A stretch of 64,000 nt of DNA from Exophiala sp. HKRS030 (taxonomy: Eukaryota > Ascomycota > Eurotiomycetes > Chaetothyriales > Herpotrichiellaceae): the NCBI GenBank assembly GCA_023897205.1, contig JAHWDD010000001.1:7006001-7070000 (forward strand). Direction: 5' to 3'. A program made the position numbers and the translations under genes. The notes beneath the pieces were generated by a model. That model had not been told where the DNA came from. It saw nothing but the letters and a program-made list of their open reading frames with translations, and did no database searches. Position 1 is the first letter of the stretch; every line of letters starts with the position of its first letter. Of the stretch, positions 47,385 to 59,099 are shown piece after piece.

Positions 47385-49787
47385 CGACAAGGGAAGAGAT
47401 TACTCACAAGACCTTTATCGGATTTCGGTTGTAGTGGTTGATAAGACGGCCGTGCTGTACAACAAATTCACACACTAGACTCAAACCAATCTTGGGCTTG
47501 GCATTCCTCCAGTACGTGCGTTCGGTTGTAGCTTACTTATTCTGCATTCATCTTCAATTACTGCACCTACATGCAGAGCTGCATGAGCTGATACCTGCCA
47601 TGGAGTAACCGGGGCCACATACATGGAGCCAAGATACGGTACTCTCGAGACGGAGATTTCTGATGGAAGGTTGAGATGGTCTCCCACCACATGTGGACGC
47701 TTCATCTCTTGGTGGCTGACCCTCGAAAACATCTCGGGGACCAACAGCAGTCCCACATTAAGTTGGCCTCGGCCAGATTTCGAGTGCCCAGATGAAATGT
47801 TTCGAGCAGACTTCAGCGTTGCAACACCGTCTGCAAACCTATTGAAGGTAGGCTACGATCCAGGATTGAGGTCTCGATCTAGGCTCATGTCACGTGATAG
47901 CTTTCGGAAACCGGCATACAATGTCAGAGGTTGAAGCTCACTGTCCAATGCAAAATCTAAAATTTACAATCCAGTAAGGTCGAATTGCCGCTAGGCACAC
48001 GGATGGTCATGTCACACCCATAACTCATCCACAATTCAGGAGCTCTCGGAGAAAGGGGCCAATCATACTGAGTTGAGGCAACCCAGAGTTCAACCATGTT
48101 TCTGAGGAAGATCTCGCAGAGCTCCCTGATGTACCCGGCAGATCTGCTGCATAAGCATGGTCTTTGAGCCCTCTTGCTACTGTATCACCAAATGAGACTC
48201 GCTTAGGACGCATATCTGCGGGTAGATCGAGCGGTTCTATCGAGAATCGGGATCTTGCATGCCAGATCGATCACTATTCCCCGTCCACCATCCAACTCGA
48301 TGGCCCAACTGCAAGGAAGTGCTACACAGCGGCTATTGCAACAGATCTATCCACCAATGAAGTGAAGCATAAGGGCATCTCGTGGTCTGTCCGACCAGCG
48401 GACCACTCTCATGCAAGATTGCCGCTACTTGCGAACATGCAAGGCTACCACCCCAGACTTTGGCCTTACGCTGAAGTATCGGCAACGATTGGTTGCGTCG
48501 AACGACCGTGTTGTTCAACATGTGGAGGATCTACTTTACATTCTATATCGCCAGGACTATTGACTGCTACGAAGTTTCCGCCAGGGACCACAGGGCGCAT
48601 GGTTGGGTTGAAGACTCACATTGGAGATCGCTTTTGATTTTGGCCTCACCAAAATTTCCCATCATGTTCGTCGAGGATTGACTCGCGATGAGTGCGGCTA
48701 TAGTGATCGAAGCCGGAATACCGAGTTGATTGACCGGATGCAACAGCGTAGCCTCATTCTTACTTCAATCATGCTTCATTTTGGATCGATCCAAAAAATC
48801 TAATATTCCTAGAGTGAATCTTACAATCTTACAATGTTGACCTTGTGTGCAACCTGCAAGAGTCTTGCTGAGACAAGATTGGGCTTCGGAAATTCGCTGA
48901 CCTCGTATCTCGTCAACATAACAAGTCGTTCAATGCTGATTATGCACACCTGTGAGCTTGTACAGAGTATTCAGACTCGAGCAATTCTGCACAGTCATCT
49001 TGAAGAATACGACTCCCCGAAAACACGAAGAGGGTGACGAATCCCATGGAGATGGCCTGGACAGAAACGGATGGTAGCAGGACGCCGAACCCCGGTAAAA
49101 TTGTGTGCATGGATCTCCAGATGTTGTATTCGCCTACTGACTTCACAGGACACGAGAGGCACAAGGCTCGATGAATAATTGACGCACGTCAAGTCTGAGT
49201 CGCTTTCAACGTTAATAGCCGGCTCGTTCGGCAGGGGGACGATGACGCTAGTCCCGTTGTGGATGATCTCAGACCACTTTGTAACTCAAAGAAACCAAAC
49301 CGTACCACTGACCATCCGTTCGATGTCTCCTGATATTTGAACCCAAGCCAGTGAGGAGCAGCATAAACTCTTGTGCTCTCTGAACGAGCCAATCGTGGCG
49401 AAGATTCGATGCACCAGAGCACTACCGTTATCAAAACTGGTACACTCTATTGAATCACATTCCCCTTGCAGCCAGTCATACAGTCAGCCTGACATTGCAG
49501 CTGAATCATGAAACTCCATCTCTCTTCACCTATTGAGAGCACGTGCAGCGTGCTGTGCCATCTAGGCACATGCGATTGCTGGCGAGACCCTGGTAGATCC
49601 ATACTGCATGCAACACGGCACTGAGAGGTAAAATATGCGTGAAGGATGGAACCTTCGGCCACGGGCAAATAAGTAGTAATGCGGCGATCCCATATAAAGT
49701 CCTCGCCGTCTCCGGTGATGTTGTTCTTTTCTTTCTCTTACCTGCACAAACAATTTACGATTTTCAAAGTCTAGATCCCTTTCCAAC
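47385..49787. other. Gene-free 2.4 kb before phosphoketolase
   Basis: No convincing frame: the longest (48164-48637, plus, 157 codons) has no domain, and shorter ones overlap each other on both strands. The last 100 bp hold a TATA-like element. Confidence 0.5.
49691..49698 (+). promoter_or_regulatory. TATA-like element of the phosphoketolase gene
   Basis: CATATAAA, about 90 bp upstream of the phosphoketolase ATG, a suitable distance for a fungal core promoter. Confidence 0.4.
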
Positions 49788-52228
49788 ATGGCACCAGCGG
49801 CTGATGCAGATCTCGCTGTCGAGGTGAAGAGCATTTCACCTTTTGGCAAGGCTCGATCGACGGTCGAGGGCGAACCTCTCAGCAAGGAGGAGCTGAAACT
49901 GACCAATGACTACATGCGAGCCAGCTTGTATCTCTGCCTGGGTATGCTGTATCTGAAAGAAAACCCTCTACTCAAGGAACCTCTCAAGGTAGAACATCTC
50001 AAAGCACGACTACTTGGTCACTGGGGTTCCGATGCCGGCCAAATCTTCGCCTATGTACATTTCAACCGTCTCATCAAGAAATACGACATCGATGGTCTCT
50101 TCATTTCTGGTCCAGGTCACGGAGCTCCCGCCGTCATTTCTCAATCGTACCTCGAAGGTGTCTACAGCGAGGTCTATCCCGACAAATCAGAAGATGAAGA
50201 AGGTCTACGGAGATTCTTCAAGCAATTTTCCTTCCCTGGCGGTATCGGCAGTCACGCAACCCCGAAACACCAGGCAGTTTACATGAAGGTGGTGAGCTCG
50301 GCTACTCAATTTCACACGCATTCGGAACAGTATTCGACCACCCAAACCTGATCTCCTTGACCATTGTTGGAGATGGTGAAGCCGAAACCGGGCCGCTCGC
50401 AACGAGCTGGCACAGCACCAAGTTCCTAAACCCAATCACCGACGGAGCCGTGCTCCCTGTACTGCACCTGAATGGTTACAAAATCAACAATCCCACGATC
50501 CTTGCGCGTATCAGTCACGACGAACTGAAGGCGCTGTTCGTTGGTTATGGGTGGACACCTTACTTCGTCGAAGGAAGTGACGCCGACAGTATGCACCAGG
50601 CTTTCGCCGCTACACTAGAAAAGGCTGTGCTCGAGATCCGAGGTTACCAGAAGAAGGCCCGCGAATCTGGCAAGGCTTTCCGTCCCTTGTGGCCTATGAT
50701 CATTCTGCGAAGTCCCAAGGGCTGGACTGGTCCTCGCCAGGTCGATGGCCACTATCTTGAAGGCTTCTGGAGATCACATCAAGTTCCAATTGCAGATGTG
50801 GCTACAAATCCTGATCACCTCAAAGTACTGGAAGACTGGATGAAAAGCTATACGCCAGAGAAGTACTTTGGAGAAGACGGCAAGTTGATTCCAGAACTTC
50901 GAGCATTAGCCCCAGTGGGCAACAAGAGGCTCAGTGCAGCACCGGTCGCCAATGGAGGACTGATCAAGAAGCCACTGCAACTGCCAGACTTCCGGGATTA
51001 CGCTCTGGATGTGAAGAAGGGTGGTGTTACAGAGGGGCCTAGCATGTCTACAATGGCAGGATTCCTTCGAGACGTGGTTGAGAAGAACCCCACCAACTTC
51101 CGGCTGTTTGGTCCTGATGAAACCGAGTCAAATAAGCTCGGAGAAGTCTACAAAGCCGGCAAGAAAGTGTGGTTGGGTGAGTATTTCGAAGAAGATGATG
51201 ATGGCGGTAACCTTGCTTACGAAGGTCGTGTGATGGAAATGCTGAGCGAGCATACTGTCGAGGGCTGGTTGGAAGGATACATCCTGTCAGGAAGACATGG
51301 TCTTCTCAACAGTTACGAACCTTTCATCCATGTCATTGATTCCATGGTCAACCAGCACTGCAAATGGATTGAGAAAGCATTGGAGGTGGAATGGCGTGCC
51401 AAAATCGCATCTCTGAACATCTTGCTCACCGCTCTAGTCTGGAGACAGGATCACAACGGGTTCACTCATCAAGATCCTGGTTTCCTTGACGTCGTGGCAA
51501 ACAAGTCACCCGATGTTGTCCGCATATACCTCCCTCCTGATGCCAATACCTTACTCTCAGTCACCGACCATTGTCTCCGCAGCAGCAACTACGTCAATGT
51601 CATTGTTGCAGATAAACAGAACCACCTCCAGTATTTGGACAAAGATGCAGCAGTTGAACATTGCACGAAAGGTCTCGGAATCTGGGATTGGGCATCCAAT
51701 GACCAAGGGCAAGAACCTGACGTTGTTATGGCATCATGTGGTGATGTCTCAACCATGGAGGCGCTTGCGGCCACGGCCCTTCTTCGTCAATACATACCAG
51801 AGCTGAAGATCCGCTTCGTCAACGTTGTTGACCTGTTTAAACTCATCCCACACGGCGAGCACCCACACGGATCAACAGACCGAGAATTTTCTGCGATCTT
51901 TACTGATGACAAGCCCGTCATCTTCAACTTCCATTCTTACCCATGGCTGGTTCATCGTTTGACTTACAAGAGGAAAGGACAACACAACATCCATGTTCGT
52001 GGCTATAAGGAGAAGGGAAATATCGACACTCCCATCGAGCTAGCCATCCGGAACCAAACAGATAGATTCAGTCTCGCAATGGATGCATTAGACCGGATTC
52101 CGGGGCTTGGCAATAAAGGTGCAAGTGCAAGGGAGAAGTTATTGAACGAGCAGATCAAGACCAAGAATGATGCCTTCGCGGTAGGAATAGATCCCAAGGC
52201 ACTGAGAGAATGGATCTGGCCACTTTAG
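49788..52228 (+). CDS. Xylulose-5-phosphate/fructose-6-phosphate phosphoketolase, with frameshift
   Basis: Single exon, about 813 residues, the standard length. The enzyme splits xylulose-5-phosphate (or fructose-6-phosphate) with phosphate to acetyl-phosphate and a shorter sugar phosphate, using thiamine diphosphate; fungi use it as a cytosolic bypass to acetyl units. Visible features: YMRASLYLCLGMLYL, RLLGHWGSDAGQ, SGPGHGAPAVISQSYLEG, GDGEAETGPLATSWHS (cofactor site), VLHLNGYKINNPTILARI, LEGFWRSHQVP and the C-terminal YPWLVHRLTYKRKGQ. The frame breaks at C4 50260-50263; one extra C gives HATPETPGSLHEGGELGYS with conserved His and Glu of the active site. Confidence 0.94.
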
Positions 52229-52662
52229 AATACATTGCTCGTGGATTTGGTTGGAGATCATAGGAATGGGAAGATCAATGATGGAGGTGAAGGAAGGCTA
52301 TATGTGATGCATTTTCGCTTTTGAATTCATGAGGTATACAAGGATGTCAATAACAAAGTGATGATTCAAAACATACTTCACTTTAAACAGTGCTAATCGT
52401 GGTGGTTGCGGTATTGAAGACTTGCGGTATTGAAAAGATCGTTACGGTATTAATGAACTTCCACGTGACTGTCACAGAGTACCCGCGATCAATACAGCGC
52501 TCAACATCTCTATAATCCGTAGTACTTGGTTTCCACTTCTTATCTTGGCGCCGCTTTCCTCTTTTGTCAAGTGTCAACAATCGACCCGCCTTCACCAGCA
52601 TCACGACTTAACGAACAACTGTGTGTACATACTACTAACGACGACGACGAGACACGATACCA
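52229..52662. promoter_or_regulatory. Spacer between phosphoketolase and SMC4
   Basis: 434 bp on the same strand: 3' UTR of phosphoketolase and promoter of SMC4. A short duplication (GGTATTGAAGACTTGCGGTATTGAAAAG) lies near 52410. Nothing else seen. Confidence 0.4.
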
Positions 52663-55600
52663 ATGGAGTCACCAATTCGACCATCGCGTCGTGCAGCGCG
52701 TCGACCGGTGATTGTCGATGAATCGGAGGATGAATTGAGTCTCATCCAAGAAGACAAAGACGAAGAGTTTACACCTGCGCCAAAACGAAGCAGTCCTCGA
52801 AAATCTACAAGACGACAGACCACCGCGAATGAAAGTATGTCGCCCAAAAAGTCCGCTCGAACTCGCAAAGTCAAAACAGGAGATGCCATAGAACCATCTC
52901 AGATATTCGATCCAGAAGAGAGCATCGCACCCAGCGAACCTGCATCTCCGGTTAAAAGGGCTTCGCCACGAAAACGTCAAAGTACGGCTCCGCGAAAGAC
53001 TCGCAGATCATCAGTTACCCCGTCAGAGACTCCCCAGACCTTTGAACAAGAGGATGAATTGGCTCCGAGCGAACCACCCTCCCCAACAAAAACAGCGTCA
53101 CCGCGTAAGAGGATGAGCACAGCTCCTCGAAAGGCGCGCCAATCCTCTGTTATACCTCCAGTTCCCACATTACCTAGTTCTGCATCTTCGACATCTCCGA
53201 AACAGTCAGATTTCGCACCACTGCAAGATATCACCAGCAAAGCTTTGAACAAACAACCTCTCCAGCAGTTGGTACAAGAGAAGGAAACGCGTCCAACAGA
53301 ACTAGAGAAGCCAATGGACATTGTTATACGAGCGCGGTCACAGGCTTTACAACACGTTGAAGAGCCTTCAACTCCGAGCTCGAGAATGGTCATTAGACAA
53401 CTTGTGATGACCAATTTCAAAAGCTACGCGGGCCGCCAGGTTGTAGGACCTTTCCACACATCCTTTACGGCAGTTGTGGGCCCAAATGGCTCTGGAAAGT
53501 CAAATGTTATCGACTCGCTATTGTTTGTCTTTGGATTTCGTGCCAGCAAAATGCGCCAGGGCAAGATCTCCGCCTTGATTCATAACTCAGCCCAACATTC
53601 GAATCTCGATTTCTGTGAAGTCGAGGTGCATTTCCAGCAAGTCATTGATCTTCCAGGCGGGAAACACGAAGTCATTCCAGACTCGCAGCTCATTGTGTCC
53701 AGGAGAGCTTTCAAGAACAATTCGAGTAACTACTATCTGAACGGCAAAACGACCAACTTCACCACCGTGACCACTCTCCTCAAGGATAAGGGTATAGATT
53801 TGGACCACAAACGTTTCCTTATCCTACAAGGCGAGGTCGAATCTATTGCTCAAATGAAGCCAAAGGCTGCAGGCGAGCATGATGATGGTCTACTCGAGTA
53901 CTTAGAGGATATCATCGGAACCTCAAAGTACAAAACGCCCATCGAAGAAGCCGCAGTTGAGCTGGAAAGTCTCAACGAGGTTTGCATAGAGAAACAGGGT
54001 CGTGTTCAGCACGTAGAGAAGGAAAAAAGTGGGCTAGAGGAAAAGAAGAATAAAGCTATGGCATTTATTCGTGACGAAAACGAATTAGCCGAGAAACAGT
54101 CTGCACTTTATCAAATCTACATCGCCGAGTGTGAGGACAATGCTCAAGTTACGGATGAAGCAATCCAACAAATCCAGCAGCAGTTGAATGCCGAACTTGA
54201 AAAGCATGCTGGCAATGAGGACACCATCAAAGAGCTCGAAAGGGCTTATAGTAAAGCAGTAAAACAATATGAGCGCATCGAGAAACAAGCTCAAGAACTG
54301 ACCAAGGAACTCGCAAAGTATGATAAGGATAACGTCAAATTCGAAGAGAAACGCAAGCACATTAACGGCAAGCAGAAGAAAGCAGAAAAGACTGCGACAG
54401 CAAGCAGATTGGCCGCATCTGAAGCCCAAAGTCTTGTCGAGAAGTATATCGATGACATTGAGCGAAAGGGAAATGAACTTATTCAGCTCGAAAATGAGAT
54501 GCAACATGAGGAACAGCAACTGGCAGTAATTCGAGACGACCTCAAAGGTAAAACCCAAGGCTTTTCAGATCAAATCGCTGCGAAACAGAAGTCGCTTGAG
54601 CCGTGGAACGAGAAAATCAATCAAAAGCAGTCTGCCATCGATGTTACTCAATCCGAATTGGATATTCTCAAGGAGAAAGCTAGCAGTGGGCAAACGGCCA
54701 TCGACCAAGCCAATGCGAAGATCGAACAAATTGAAGCCACGAAAGCGGAGAAACTAGAAGCGATTGAACGTCTGAGGCATGACCAGCGACGACTAGAAAA
54801 GGACGTTAGAAAGATCCAAGATGCTCTTCAAAAACTTGCTGCTAGTGAGCCAGAAGTTCGATCTCAGATTTCTACTGCTCGACAAAAGGCAGACGAAGCT
54901 CGTGCAAGCTTGGCTTCCAGCCAAAATCAAGGCAATGTTCTGAAGGGTTTACTTCGATTGAAGGATTCCGGTCGCATCGAAGGCTTCCATGGCCGCCTGG
55001 GCAATCTAGGTACCATTGATGAAAAGTTCGACGTCGCCATCTCAACCGCGTGCCCCTCGCTTGAGAACATGGTCGTCGACAACGTTGAAGTTGGACAACA
55101 ATGTATTGAGTATCTGCGCAAGAATAATCTCGGACGAGCGAACTTCATCTTGCTCGATAAATTGGCCCAAAGAGATCTCTCTCCAATCCAAACTCCAGAA
55201 AATGTTCCTCGCCTATTTGACGTTATCAAACCCAAGGATCAACGCTTCGCGCCCGCATTCTACAGTGTGATGCAAAATACACTCGTTGCCAATAATCTTG
55301 AGCAGGCAAACCGAATTGCTTACGGAGCCAGGCGATGGAGAGTCGTCACACTCGATGGGCAACTGATCGATGTGTCTGGCACGATGAGTGGTGGTGGTAC
55401 ACGTGTAGCACGCGGTGCAATGTCCTCGAAATTGGTCGCCAACACCACGAAGGAGCAAGTTGACAAACTGGAAGCAGATCGTGATCAATTGGAGAAACAA
55501 TTCGACGTCTTCCAATCAAGGCAGCGTGAGCTTGAATCGAGCCTCCAAGAAAAGCAGGCAGAAATCCCGAGAATTGAAACGGCCATTCAAAAGATCAATC

Positions 55601-57348
55601 TTGAAATCGAGAATTGCTCCAGGAATCTTGTCGATGCCGAGAAGCGTGTTCAGGACTTAGTGGCCGAACTTGCAAATGCTTCAGCCGATGACTCCCAGGT
55701 TAGAGGACTCGAAAAAACGATTGCCAGTCTAAACAGAGAACTCCAAAAGCTACGATCTGAGACTGCCAGCGTGGAGGCTGACATCCAGGCCTTACAAGAC
55801 AAAATCATGGAAGTCGGCGGCATTCAGCTCAGGAGCCAGAAGGCTAGAGTTGATGGCCTCAAGGAGCGGATAGATCTTCTGAACGAAGATGTGTCCAACG
55901 CTGAAGTGGCAAAAACCAAGAATGAAAAATTGATCATCAAGCACGAAAAGGCGAAGCTTGAGGCGGAGAAGGAGCTTGCATCACTGTCAAAGGAATCTGA
56001 GAAGCTGGATGCAGATGTGGAATCTCACCAAACTGGTGCTGCAAACATCAGGATGAAAGCTGAACAGGCTCAAGAAGAACAATCTGGCCAAAAGGAAGAA
56101 CTTGCCACATTAAAGAAAGAACTCGACACTCAAACATCGGAATTGAACTCAACAAGAGCACATGAGATCGAGATGCGCAATAAACTTGAAGAAAATCAGA
56201 AAATTCTTCTGGATAATACCAAGAAGGCAAAATACTGGTCCGACAAGCTGTCAAAATTGACCCTACACGATATTGCGGATCTTGAGGGTCCAAGTCAGTC
56301 AACAGAACAACCAGAAAGCAACGAGCAGCAAGCTGAAAGAGAAGAAGAGATGCCAGATGCACCACCAGCACAGGAAGACCCAGATGCTATGGATGTGGAT
56401 GACGAAGAGGAAGAAAATGACCAGGTTGAAAAGACAGACAATCAAGCACAACCTGGCAGACGTCAGCTCCAGACTTTTACGAGGGATGAGCTGCTTGATA
56501 AGTCCAAAGACCATCTCGTCGCATCGATCGCAGCTTTAGAGGAGAAAGTCTCCGGCGCTTCAAGCATAGACCTCGCCGTCATCGCAGAGTACCGCCGGAG
56601 ATGTGATGAGGTCACTTCCAGAACGGCGGATCTAAAGAATGCTATCAAAACCCGGGACGCAGCAAAAACTCGATTAACAGATCTTCGCAACCTCCGACTC
56701 ACCCAATTCATGACTGGTTTCACGACAATTTCGTCTCACCTGAAATCAATGTATCAGCTCATTACTCTTGGAGGTAATGCTGAATTGGAACTGGTTGACA
56801 GTTTAGATCCGTTCTCAGAGGGTATTCTATTCAGTGTTATGCCTCCAAAGAAGAGCTGGAAGAATATTGGCAACCTCTCTGGTGGTGAGAAAACGTTGAG
56901 CTCCCTTGCATTGGTGTTTGCTTTACATGTGTATCGTCCTACGCCCCTGTATGTCATGGATGAGATTGATGCTGCATTGGATTTCAGAAATGTGAGTTAC
57001 TCCTTTAGCCGTCTTCCTGTGTCAGGTGCGAGAGTGTACAAGGAAAATATGCTAACGATGACTTCTCGAAAACAGGTCTCGATTGTTGCTGGCTATATCA
57101 AGGAGCGCACGAAAAACGCTCAATTCATTGTCATTAGTCTGCGTAACAACATGTTCGAGTTGGCCGAACGACTCGTAGGCATCTACAAGGTCAGTCACAT
57201 GACCAAAAGTGTCACTGTGGAGAATCGCGACTACCTGGCAATGGGAAGACAAGCGCAAGCACAGCAAGAAGTGCAGGCCAGAGCGAGGATGTTAGCGCCA
57301 GCTGCTCAGCAGCAGCAGCACCATCAGCAGCACCAAGAGTCACAATAG
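52663..57348 (+). CDS. SMC4: SMC4, condensin core ATPase
   Basis: Exons 52663-56991 and 57076-57348, intron 84 bp (GTGAGT, GCTAACG branch, AAACAG), 1533 residues. The intron is a multiple of three without stops, so an unspliced model would add 28 residues inside the ATPase head, between ALDFRN and VSIVAGYIKERT; the family has nothing there. Layout: about 240 disordered basic/Ser/Pro residues; Walker A GPNGSGKSN near 273; coiled coil; hinge at about 770-910 (GRLGNLGTIDEKFDVAIS, SGTMSGGG); second coil with an acidic break near 1210-1260; signature LSGGEKTLSSLAL near 1405; Walker B LYVMDEIDAALD near 1430; Gln/His-rich end. It organises mitotic chromosomes in the nucleus. No frameshift despite its length. 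Confidence 0.95.
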   Translation: MESPIRPSRRAARRPVIVDESEDELSLIQEDKDEEFTPAPKRSSPRKSTRRQTTANESMSPKKSARTRKVKTGDAIEPSQIFDPEESIAPSEPASPVKRASPRKRQSTAPRKTRRSSVTPSETPQTFEQEDELAPSEPPSPTKTASPRKRMSTAPRKARQSSVIPPVPTLPSSASSTSPKQSDFAPLQDITSKALNKQPLQQLVQEKETRPTELEKPMDIVIRARSQALQHVEEPSTPSSRMVIRQLVMTNFKSYAGRQVVGPFHTSFTAVVGPNGSGKSNVIDSLLFVFGFRASKMRQGKISALIHNSAQHSNLDFCEVEVHFQQVIDLPGGKHEVIPDSQLIVSRRAFKNNSSNYYLNGKTTNFTTVTTLLKDKGIDLDHKRFLILQGEVESIAQMKPKAAGEHDDGLLEYLEDIIGTSKYKTPIEEAAVELESLNEVCIEKQGRVQHVEKEKSGLEEKKNKAMAFIRDENELAEKQSALYQIYIAECEDNAQVTDEAIQQIQQQLNAELEKHAGNEDTIKELERAYSKAVKQYERIEKQAQELTKELAKYDKDNVKFEEKRKHINGKQKKAEKTATASRLAASEAQSLVEKYIDDIERKGNELIQLENEMQHEEQQLAVIRDDLKGKTQGFSDQIAAKQKSLEPWNEKINQKQSAIDVTQSELDILKEKASSGQTAIDQANAKIEQIEATKAEKLEAIERLRHDQRRLEKDVRKIQDALQKLAASEPEVRSQISTARQKADEARASLASSQNQGNVLKGLLRLKDSGRIEGFHGRLGNLGTIDEKFDVAISTACPSLENMVVDNVEVGQQCIEYLRKNNLGRANFILLDKLAQRDLSPIQTPENVPRLFDVIKPKDQRFAPAFYSVMQNTLVANNLEQANRIAYGARRWRVVTLDGQLIDVSGTMSGGGTRVARGAMSSKLVANTTKEQVDKLEADRDQLEKQFDVFQSRQRELESSLQEKQAEIPRIETAIQKINLEIENCSRNLVDAEKRVQDLVAELANASADDSQVRGLEKTIASLNRELQKLRSETASVEADIQALQDKIMEVGGIQLRSQKARVDGLKERIDLLNEDVSNAEVAKTKNEKLIIKHEKAKLEAEKELASLSKESEKLDADVESHQTGAANIRMKAEQAQEEQSGQKEELATLKKELDTQTSELNSTRAHEIEMRNKLEENQKILLDNTKKAKYWSDKLSKLTLHDIADLEGPSQSTEQPESNEQQAEREEEMPDAPPAQEDPDAMDVDDEEEENDQVEKTDNQAQPGRRQLQTFTRDELLDKSKDHLVASIAALEEKVSGASSIDLAVIAEYRRRCDEVTSRTADLKNAIKTRDAAKTRLTDLRNLRLTQFMTGFTTISSHLKSMYQLITLGGNAELELVDSLDPFSEGILFSVMPPKKSWKNIGNLSGGEKTLSSLALVFALHVYRPTPLYVMDEIDAALDFRNVSYSFSRLPVSGARVYKENMLTMTSRKQVSIVAGYIKERTKNAQFIVISLRNNMFELAERLVGIYKVSHMTKSVTVENRDYLAMGRQAQAQQEVQARARMLAPAAQQQQHHQQHQESQ

Positions 57349-57715
57349 CGACAGGAAATTGTGGAAAGGCGAAATATATGACTTCTAGTGTAATCACGAT
57401 GTCCACGATGTTATGTGGCGTTTGATGGTTTGGCAAATGAATGTCTTATTATGCTATTAAGCAGTCATCCTAGTTTGTAGTATTTGCCGTCACATCGAAT
57501 AATGGATTGGCGCTACTTCTGGTATCAAGCCTGGTGTTTAGCCCTCGATATTATTATCAGAGAGTAGAACAAGCCAGATTTCTCAACCCTGTTGAGTGTT
57601 GAACAGCGAAGTCCTTTCTGAAACAGTTTGGAGTAATTACGATACGAAGCCAATTGCCTATGTCTTATAAATATCGTGTCATATGTATTCAAAAGATACG
57701 TTCTTCGTTCTTGAG

Positions 57716-57741
57716 TCTTCAATCTTCAATCTTCAATCTTC
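57716..57741 (+). repeat. TCTTCAA tandem repeat
   Basis: Three exact TCTTCAA units followed by a diverged fourth. Short simple repeat, no assigned role. Confidence 0.7.
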
Positions 57742-58323
57742 GTCCTTAGTTTCTCAACAAGATGTCACCTCAAAGGCCCCTCTAATTTAACCACTATCCC
57801 AAACCATGGCTCGAGATCGACCTTTCGTATTCAGCTTTATCAACCCAGAAGTACATACCACTCCCAACACCCCGATGTTCAAAATTGACGGACCGCAACT
57901 TCAGAAATTTAATCCCTAACCAGCCCCACGTTTCGTAGATTGGGGGCCACGATTGACTTACCGTCATCATGAGCATGGCCTATAGGTGATGGTCTTCGAC
58001 AAGCTTATCAAAGGGTTTGTACCACCTTAGGCATGGTCCTAAGTCCACAAGTTGGAGATATACGAAAATGGCAGGCAATGTTCCATGGTAAATCTTTTGC
58101 TCCAGTGGCATCATCTTTCGCAGGTTGGCCGAGCTCATGGACGTCGCCCAGCAGTATAGATCTCGAGGAGAGGCGCCGACTTATTTGCGACTATGAGCTA
58201 CGATGGTAGCTGGCGGCATCTCGGCGGATGGGACGCCCTTGGGAAGTCGGAGTAGATCGCTTCTGGGCTTCGTTGTACGACAGTATTCAGAGCCTCTAGG
58301 CTGGTCCGGTATCAAGAGTCTAG

Positions 58324-58392
58324 TTATCCAATGTCATGTGGTGTGCCTTTTATAGCAAATAAATTTCTTATTATCCAATGTCGTGTGGTGTG
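58324..58392 (+). repeat. Pair of 22-bp direct repeats at the edge of an AT-rich island
   Basis: The 22-mer starting TTATCCAATGTC occurs at 58324-58345 and 58371-58392 with one mismatch, period 47 bp. It sits at the left boundary of the AT-rich island and could be a duplicated target or junction. Confidence 0.6.
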
Positions 58393-58499
58393 ATTTAACA
58401 ACATAATTTTTTATAATAGCTACTTTTAAGTCTTAATTTATTTTTAAATGTTTAAATATAAAAATTTAATGAATATTGAAATGTTAAATCATACGACAC
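58383..58499. repeat. Imperfect inverted repeat in the AT-rich island
   Basis: Arm 58383-58399 (GTGTGGTGTGATTTAAC) pairs with arm 58483-58499 (GTTAAATCATACGACAC) at 15 of 17 positions, with an 83-bp AT-rich loop. Could be a hairpin or the remains of a small mobile element. Confidence 0.5.
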
Positions 58500-58696
58500 A
58501 AGATACTTCAAGTCTAGTCTGTATTGTACTAGCATTATCTACATTATTATATAGTCTTTGTCATGATAATGCTCATCGCATAGCAGAGGATCCCGTATTA
58601 GGTACTGTACCAACAGATGGTAATTTACTTTTACCTCCTAGTCTTTTTGGATCAGGTCTTTTTTCAGGGGTATTCATATCTGTGTGCTTTATTTGA
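58448..58696 (+). other. AT-rich open frame with organelle-like codon use, possible mitochondrial insert
   Basis: 82 codons, mostly AT-ending (TTA Leu, GGT, ACA, GTA, CCT), unlike the G/C-ending codons of flanking genes. The predicted product begins with a polar N-terminus then hydrophobic LVCIVLALSTLLYSL. A TGA at the end would read Trp in mitochondrial code, extending a few residues. I do not recognise the protein. A nuclear copy of mitochondrial or plasmid DNA is a reasonable guess. Confidence 0.3.
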
Positions 58697-59099
58697 ATTA
58701 TGCGCAAATGCTAAATGTAAGTAAAGACCTTTTCCTGGTTTCGTTATTCAACAACGGCTTGGGAAGCTTGCTGGAATAAAACACAAGCAGAAGATTGTGG
58801 CAATGAGGCTACTAAAGGTGCCAGAAATTCTTAAAGCAAGGGGATATTAGCCACAGAAAGCTATGGCAGTTGTCATCAGAACCACCCGCTCTTCGCAGAA
58901 ATTGGCCCCCTTGAACAAAGCAACGCCGTCCAGAAACCTCTCAATTGATCGTTGGGCGTGCTAGAACACAAATACAATATCCAGGTCTTGAATACAACTT
59001 TCTTCAACTTCAGCCTTGTTCAACTCTTTCCTCCTCGTGCAGCTAGCCATTTCATCACCTCGTCGACATTTTCCCAATGCAAGATTCTGGCCACGTCTC

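Larger units (their letters stand above)
57349..59099. other. Gene-poor 1.75 kb with AT-rich island
   Basis: Holds the SMC4 3' flank, a TCTTCAA tandem repeat, and the AT-rich island at about 58,360-58,720 described separately. No nuclear-style gene seen. Confidence 0.6.

Noticed and set aside
48164..48637. 157-codon plus-strand frame in the 2.4-kb gap
   Set aside because: Contains no family feature and overlaps other random frames.
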